Of a stretch of 27,944 nucleotides of DNA, positions 24,328-27,944 are shown piece after piece. Source of the DNA: an uncultured Lachnospiraceae bacterium (GTDB lineage: Bacteria; Bacillota; Clostridia; Lachnospirales; Lachnospiraceae); NCBI GenBank assembly GCA_900554415.1, contig USGU01000024.1, positions 1 to 27,944 on the forward strand. The letters are read 5' to 3'. The position numbers were made by a program, and so were the translations under genes. The first letter of the stretch is position 1. Each line of letters starts with the position of its first letter. Under the pieces are notes generated by a model. That model saw nothing but the letters and a program-made list of their open reading frames with translations. It had not been told where the DNA came from and searched no databases.

Positions 24328-25344
24328 ATGAAAAAAATAATTGAAATCAAAGATTTAAAAGTATCTTATCACACTTATGCCGGAGAAGTGCAGTCTGTCC
24401 GAGGCATTTCTTTCGATATCAATGAAGGTGAGACACTTGCAATTGTAGGAGAATCCGGTTGTGGAAAATCCGTGACAGCGAAAACAATCATGGGCCTGAT
24501 TAATACACCACCCGGAGAGATTAAAAAAGAAAGTGAAGTACTGGTAAACGGTAAAAATATTCTGGAACAGTCAGAAAAAGAGTGGGAAAAATATCGTGGT
24601 GCAACCTGCTCCATGATTTTTCAGGATGCACTTACTTCGCTGAATCCGACTATGAATATTGGAAATCAGATTATGGAAAATATTACAAATCATTATAAGG
24701 TTTCCAAAGAAGAAGCAAGAAAAGAAGCTGTACAGATGCTGGAGTTAGTTGGGATTCCTGACCCACAGGCATGCCTGAAAAAATATCCGCATGAGTTATC
24801 AGGTGGTATGCGTCAGCGAGTTATGATTGCCATTGCACTTGCCGGAAAACCACAGATTTTGATTGCGGATGAACCGACTACTGCACTGGATGTGACCATT
24901 CAGGCACAGATTATGGATTTGATGAAGGATATCCAGAAGAAACTGGGAACCACTATTGTTCTGATTACCCATGACTTAGGTGTGGTTGCCAATATTGCGG
25001 ACCATATCGTGGTGATGTATTCCGGAAAAGTCATGGAAAAAGGAACTTCAGAACAGATTTTCTACGGACATAAGCATCCATATACATGGGCGCTTCTGAA
25101 AGCAGCACCAAATCTGGAACTTGGCAATAAGCAGACCCTTCTTTCTATTGAAGGAACACCACCGGATTTGATTGCACCGCCGAAGGGATGTCCGTTTGCC
25201 GCCAGATGTAAATACTGTATGAATGTCTGCGTGGATGAAGCTCCGGAAGAATACGAATTTGAAGATGACCACAAGGTTTCCTGCTGGCTGTATCATCCGG
25301 AATCGGGATATAACAATATCAATTTTGAAGAGGAGGCGGAATAA
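24328..25344 (+). CDS. Peptide ABC transporter ATPase OppD/DppD, operon 2
   Basis: 338-aa ATPase with Walker A GESGCGKS (41-48), Q-loop FQDALTSLNPTM, signature LSGGMRQRVMIAIAL, Walker B LIADEPTTALD and switch ITHDLGVV. The C-terminal Cys set is CPFAARC, CMNVC and a final HKVSCWL. The ATG at 24328 has GAGGTGA at better spacing than the adjacent ATG 24325; either is possible. The Q-loop has Ala where operon 1 has Pro (FQDA versus FQDP). The stop overlaps the start of the next gene as TAATG. Confidence 0.95.
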   Translation: MKKIIEIKDLKVSYHTYAGEVQSVRGISFDINEGETLAIVGESGCGKSVTAKTIMGLINTPPGEIKKESEVLVNGKNILEQSEKEWEKYRGATCSMIFQDALTSLNPTMNIGNQIMENITNHYKVSKEEARKEAVQMLELVGIPDPQACLKKYPHELSGGMRQRVMIAIALAGKPQILIADEPTTALDVTIQAQIMDLMKDIQKKLGTTIVLITHDLGVVANIADHIVVMYSGKVMEKGTSEQIFYGHKHPYTWALLKAAPNLELGNKQTLLSIEGTPPDLIAPPKGCPFAARCKYCMNVCVDEAPEEYEFEDDHKVSCWLYHPESGYNNINFEEEAE

Positions 25345-26339
25345 TGAGTGATAAGAAAGTGATTATGGAAGTCAATCATTTGAAGAAATATTTCCGCCTT
25401 GATTCCAAACGGACACTGAAAGCGGTAGATGATGTATCTTTTCAGGTATATGAGGGAGAGACACTTGGCATTGTGGGAGAATCCGGTTGTGGAAAAACAA
25501 CCTGCGGAAGAACCTGTATTGGGGTATACGAAGCGACGGATGGAGAGGTTCTGTACAAAGGTAAGAATATTCATAAGATGAATAACGCTGAGAAGAAAGA
25601 ATTTACCAAGCATGTGCAGATGATTTTCCAAGACCCGTATTCTTCCCTTGACCCAAGACTGAAGGTACATGATATTATTGCAGAAGGAATGCGGATTCAT
25701 AAATTAGTTCATTCCAAAGAAGAGGAAATTCAGGCAGTCCAGAATCTGCTGGAGCAGGTAGGACTGAACCCGGAGCATGCCAGCAGATACGTGCATGAAT
25801 TTTCCGGTGGACAGAGACAGAGAATCGGAATTGCCAGAGCACTTGCAGTAAATCCAGAATTCCTGATGTGTGATGAACCGATTTCTGCACTGGATGTGTC
25901 GGTACAGGCTCAGGTGGTCAATCTGTTGATTAAGCTTCAGAAACAGCGTGGACTTACTTGTATGTTTATCGCCCATGATTTATCCATGGTAAAACATATT
26001 TCTGACCGTGTAGGCGTTATGTATCTCGGAAATCTGGTAGAGCTTGCGGATTCGGAAGAATTGTATGAGCACCCGGAGCATCCATATACGAAAGCATTGT
26101 TATCGGCCATTCCGATTCCGGACCCAAAGGTGGAAAAGGCAAGAGAACAGATTCGTCTGGAAGGGGAAGTGCCAAGTCCGGTAAATCCGCCTGCGGGCTG
26201 TCATTTCTGTAACCGCTGCAAATATGCCACAGAAAAATGCAGCAAAGAGACACCGGTCATGCGGGAAGTACGTCCGGGGCATTTTGTTGCCTGCCATTTG
26301 TGTGATGAAAAAAAGAATGGAGAAAAAGAACATGTATAA
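25344..26339 (+). CDS. Peptide ABC transporter ATPase OppF/DppF, operon 2
   Basis: 331-aa second ATPase with Walker A GESGCGKT (45-52), Q-loop FQDPYSSLDPRLK, signature FSGGQRQRIGIARAL, Walker B FLMCDEPISALDV and switch IAHDLSMVKH. The Cys-rich tail GCHFCNRCKYATEKC plus HFVACHLC has extra cysteines compared with operon 1. GAGGAGG just before the shared TAATG is the RBS. Its 3' end overlaps the start of the truncated C-S lyase by 8 bases, showing that the lyase was once part of this operon. Confidence 0.95.
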   Translation: MSDKKVIMEVNHLKKYFRLDSKRTLKAVDDVSFQVYEGETLGIVGESGCGKTTCGRTCIGVYEATDGEVLYKGKNIHKMNNAEKKEFTKHVQMIFQDPYSSLDPRLKVHDIIAEGMRIHKLVHSKEEEIQAVQNLLEQVGLNPEHASRYVHEFSGGQRQRIGIARALAVNPEFLMCDEPISALDVSVQAQVVNLLIKLQKQRGLTCMFIAHDLSMVKHISDRVGVMYLGNLVELADSEELYEHPEHPYTKALLSAIPIPDPKVEKAREQIRLEGEVPSPVNPPAGCHFCNRCKYATEKCSKETPVMREVRPGHFVACHLCDEKKNGEKEHV

Positions 26340-26448
26340 TTTTGACGCTGGAATTGAAAGAAGAGGCACAAATTGTGTAAAATGGGATGTTCCATTTGTC
26401 ACAGAAGATGTTACGCCTATGTGGATTGCAGACATGGATATAAACTAG
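26332..26448 (+). pseudogene. Truncated MalY/PatB-type C-S lyase (first 38 codons only)
   Basis: The reading starts at ATG 26332 inside the end of the oppF-type gene, with GGAG 9 bases before. The product MYNFDAGIERRGTN, then VKWDVPFVTEDVTPMWIADMDIN is the highly characteristic N-terminus of MalY/PatB class II PLP aminotransferases (cystathionine beta-lyases), which normally run to about 390 residues. After ADMDIN a TAG follows, and nothing resembling the rest of the enzyme appears downstream. The PLP lysine and all catalytic parts are missing, so it cannot be active. Its coupling to the opp2 operon suggests an original uptake-plus-C-S-cleavage unit. Whether the cut is a genome event or an assembly join cannot be told here. 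Confidence 0.85.
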
Positions 26449-26500
26449 AAAAAGACGAGATTGTCTATCTGCCGATATGTTACTAAAAGTAAACGATGGC
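26449..26500 (+). other. Unassigned stretch at the breakpoint
   Basis: Sequence between the lyase fragment and the kinase promoter. In the lyase frame it stays open for 31 codons after the TAG (26449-26541), ending in TAA. The encoded residues include SKRWLDALAAAIYNQFIT, which I do not recognise. It may be the tail of another truncated gene or chance. No inverted repeats of an insertion sequence were seen. Confidence 0.3.
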
Positions 26501-26529
26501 TTGACGCATTAGCTGCAGCTATATATAAT
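26501..26529 (+). promoter_or_regulatory. Strong promoter upstream of the sensor kinase
   Basis: TTGACG (26501-26506), a 17-base spacer and perfect TATAAT (26524-26529). The expected start near 26536 gives a leader of about 140 bases before the kinase ATG. Confidence 0.82.
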
Positions 26530-26548
26530 CAATTCATAACGTAATTTA

Positions 26549-26612
26549 GAACTTACACTTCGAATGTAGACTTGTTAATTCGAAGTATAGTTCTTGATGT
26601 TTTTTTGTTTTT
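26549..26612 (+). terminator. Terminator-like leader hairpin (possible attenuator or small-RNA end)
   Basis: The arms 26549-26564 and 26579-26593 pair through an 8-bp top stem (ACTTCGAA with TTCGAAGT) and a lower GAACT/AGTTC stem, with a small internal bulge. After six bases comes T7-G-T5. Placed between the promoter and the kinase start, it could attenuate kinase transcription or end a short (~70-nt) RNA. The gap between stem and T-run makes it non-ideal. Confidence 0.6.
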
Positions 26613-26678
26613 AATTTTCTTTCATCAGATGCGGCAATATAAAAGTCACTTAAGCTTTTTGGGGAGGGAGATAACCAT

Positions 26679-27944
26679 ATGGATGATTTCAAAAAACTCA
26701 CAGAGCAACTTTTGAAACTATATAGTAACGCTGAATCAGTAGAGGATTTAGGCATCGAGAATTACTTTGATGAAAATATCAGTCTGATTGGAACCGGGAA
26801 GCATGAGCTTTACAGGAACCTGCATGAGTTTTTAGAATCATTTGAATTTGATGTAAAACGAAGAGGTAAAATCAGAATTGAAGTACGAAATTTACATCAG
26901 GAGGAAGAAAGACTTGATGATGACCATGTTCTTGCACATGGAACAGTAGATTTTGCTGGGGTGTTTCATGATGAATCAACCTGCTTTGAAATGGGAACAA
27001 GATTTACCATTATTTATAAGAGGACGAATGGAAAATGGTTAGTTCAGCATCTGCATCAGTCAACACCAGATTTGGAACAGATGGACGGTGAAGAGTTCCC
27101 TGTTACATTGGGAAAGCAGGTCAAAAAAACCCGGCAGGCTCTTCATGCATTAGGCACTGCTTATTATTATATCTCAAGGTTGGATTTAAAAACAAAAAAG
27201 GTTGAACTTGTCAAAAGATCTCGAAAAATAGATACGGATATTAAAGAAAACAGTGTAGATTGGGATCCACAGTTCGAGGTTATCGAAGGTATTATAGCAG
27301 AACCGTTTGTACAGAAGTATATGGATTTTTTTGATATACGAACAATGGCGGCACGGCTTCATAATAAAGAATCTATGTCTTCCGAATTCAAAAAGAAGAA
27401 TGGCTCATGGTTTCTTTCCATGGTTGTTCCTCAGAGCTATGATAAAAATGGAAATGTTAAATCAGTGTTGATTGCGAATCGAGATGTGACAGATGAAAAA
27501 TTGCGGGAATTAAGACAAGCGGAAGAATTGCGGGAAGCTAAATTAAAAGCAGAATGTGCAAATAAAGCAAAATCCTCATTCTTGTTCAATATGTCCCATG
27601 ATATCAGGACCCCTATGAATGCAATCATTGGTTATGCAGAGCTGGCGTCCAAACATTTGCAAGAAACAGAAAAACTTAGTAGATACCTTGAAAAAATTCA
27701 AATATGCGGAGGGCAACTTCTGTCGTTGCTCAGTAATGTTCTGGATCTCGCAAGAATTGAAAATAATAAGGTCGAAATGGAATATGCTGTTTCGAATGTC
27801 CATGAATGCTTTGAAAATTGTGTCGCTATGTTCCAACAACAGGCAGAAAGTAAAAATCAGACTCTTTCTCTGACAGAACAAATTATATATCCCTGTTATG
27901 AAGTGACCTTTGTCAAGACTTATTTTCACAAACTTATTTTTTCT
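26679..27944 (+). CDS. Soluble sensor histidine kinase, 3' end outside window
   Basis: 422 codons open to the window edge, starting at ATG 26679 with GGGGAGGGAG upstream. No signal peptide or membrane helix is visible, so the protein should be cytosolic. An N-terminal domain (about 1-130, ending KRTNGKWLVQHLHQSTP) resembles NTF2/SnoaL-like ligand-binding folds. A PAS-like segment follows (about 145-270, from YYYISRLDLKTKKVELV to VLIANRDVTDE). A short coiled coil leads to HisKA with the phospho-acceptor H307 in FNMSHDIRTPMNAIIGYAEL. The ATPase domain is beyond the window, so a hybrid with receiver domains is possible. Codons such as TCA, ATA and CGA seem more common than in the upstream genes. 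Role unknown. Confidence 0.9.
   Translation, partial: MDDFKKLTEQLLKLYSNAESVEDLGIENYFDENISLIGTGKHELYRNLHEFLESFEFDVKRRGKIRIEVRNLHQEEERLDDDHVLAHGTVDFAGVFHDESTCFEMGTRFTIIYKRTNGKWLVQHLHQSTPDLEQMDGEEFPVTLGKQVKKTRQALHALGTAYYYISRLDLKTKKVELVKRSRKIDTDIKENSVDWDPQFEVIEGIIAEPFVQKYMDFFDIRTMAARLHNKESMSSEFKKKNGSWFLSMVVPQSYDKNGNVKSVLIANRDVTDEKLRELRQAEELREAKLKAECANKAKSSFLFNMSHDIRTPMNAIIGYAELASKHLQETEKLSRYLEKIQICGGQLLSLLSNVLDLARIENNKVEMEYAVSNVHECFENCVAMFQQQAESKNQTLSLTEQIIYPCYEVTFVKTYFHKLIFS

Noticed and set aside
26332..26680. Insertion-sequence ends at the lyase breakpoint
   Set aside because: I searched for flanking inverted repeats or a target duplication and saw none convincing; cause of the break is left open.
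27619..27873. Plus-strand frame within the kinase, read as a separate gene
   Set aside because: It is an off-frame shadow of the kinase HisKA region, which is open continuously from 26679 to the window end.
27870..27944. Possible frameshift near the kinase end
   Set aside because: The last residues look divergent, but they can be aligned with the normal N-box approach and no other frame continues better; the window ends before this can be settled.

Overview
The window reads as chromosomal DNA of a low-to-moderate GC Bacillota, most likely a Lachnospiraceae-type Clostridia. The basis is the codon and RBS style (AGGAGG/GAGGTG sites, some GTG starts), the ispF-cysS-mrnC-rlmB housekeeping order, several MerR/RpiR-controlled peptide ABC transporters and a GlnRS gene. 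I cannot name a genus from sequence alone.

Region 1 (1-5640) is housekeeping. It holds a truncated tRNA-Val(TAC), tRNA-Met(CAT), a two-TM protein with a very acidic tail, then a co-directional run of ispF, an Eis-like GNAT protein, cysS, mrnC and rlmB, and a tRNA-Thr(GGT) with its own promoter and terminator. The IspF has an extra cysteine-rich C-terminal tail.

Region 2 (5648-16340) looks like a peptide-utilisation island. An M42 aminopeptidase is divergent from a MurR/RpiR regulator. Next comes a seven-gene run: an oligopeptide-binding lipoprotein, two permeases, two ATPases (oppABCDF type) and the TldD/TldE peptidase pair. A 20-bp element is 18/20 identical in front of the M42 gene and in front of the opp run. 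It is a plausible common operator for the RpiR protein encoded between them.

Region 3 (16400-19620) has a MATE transporter and glnS, each followed by a clear terminator.

Region 4 (19800-26448) is a second complete opp-type operon, led by a MerR-family regulator with a cysteine-rich effector domain. The promoters of merR and of the operon share the same unusual layout (-35, 19-bp spacer, -10) and a similar sequence, as expected for direct MerR control. The operon ends in the first 38 codons of a MalY/PatB-type C-S lyase that is cut off, so an ancestral uptake-plus-C-S-lyase operon seems to have been broken here.

Region 5 (26449-27944), just past that break, has a strong promoter, a leader with a terminator-like hairpin, and the start of a soluble sensor histidine kinase (NTF2/SnoaL-like domain, PAS-like domain, HisKA). 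The kinase runs off the window end.

No CRISPR array, insertion sequence, rRNA or T-box/riboswitch was recognised. All domain and family calls come from reading motifs; no database search was possible.
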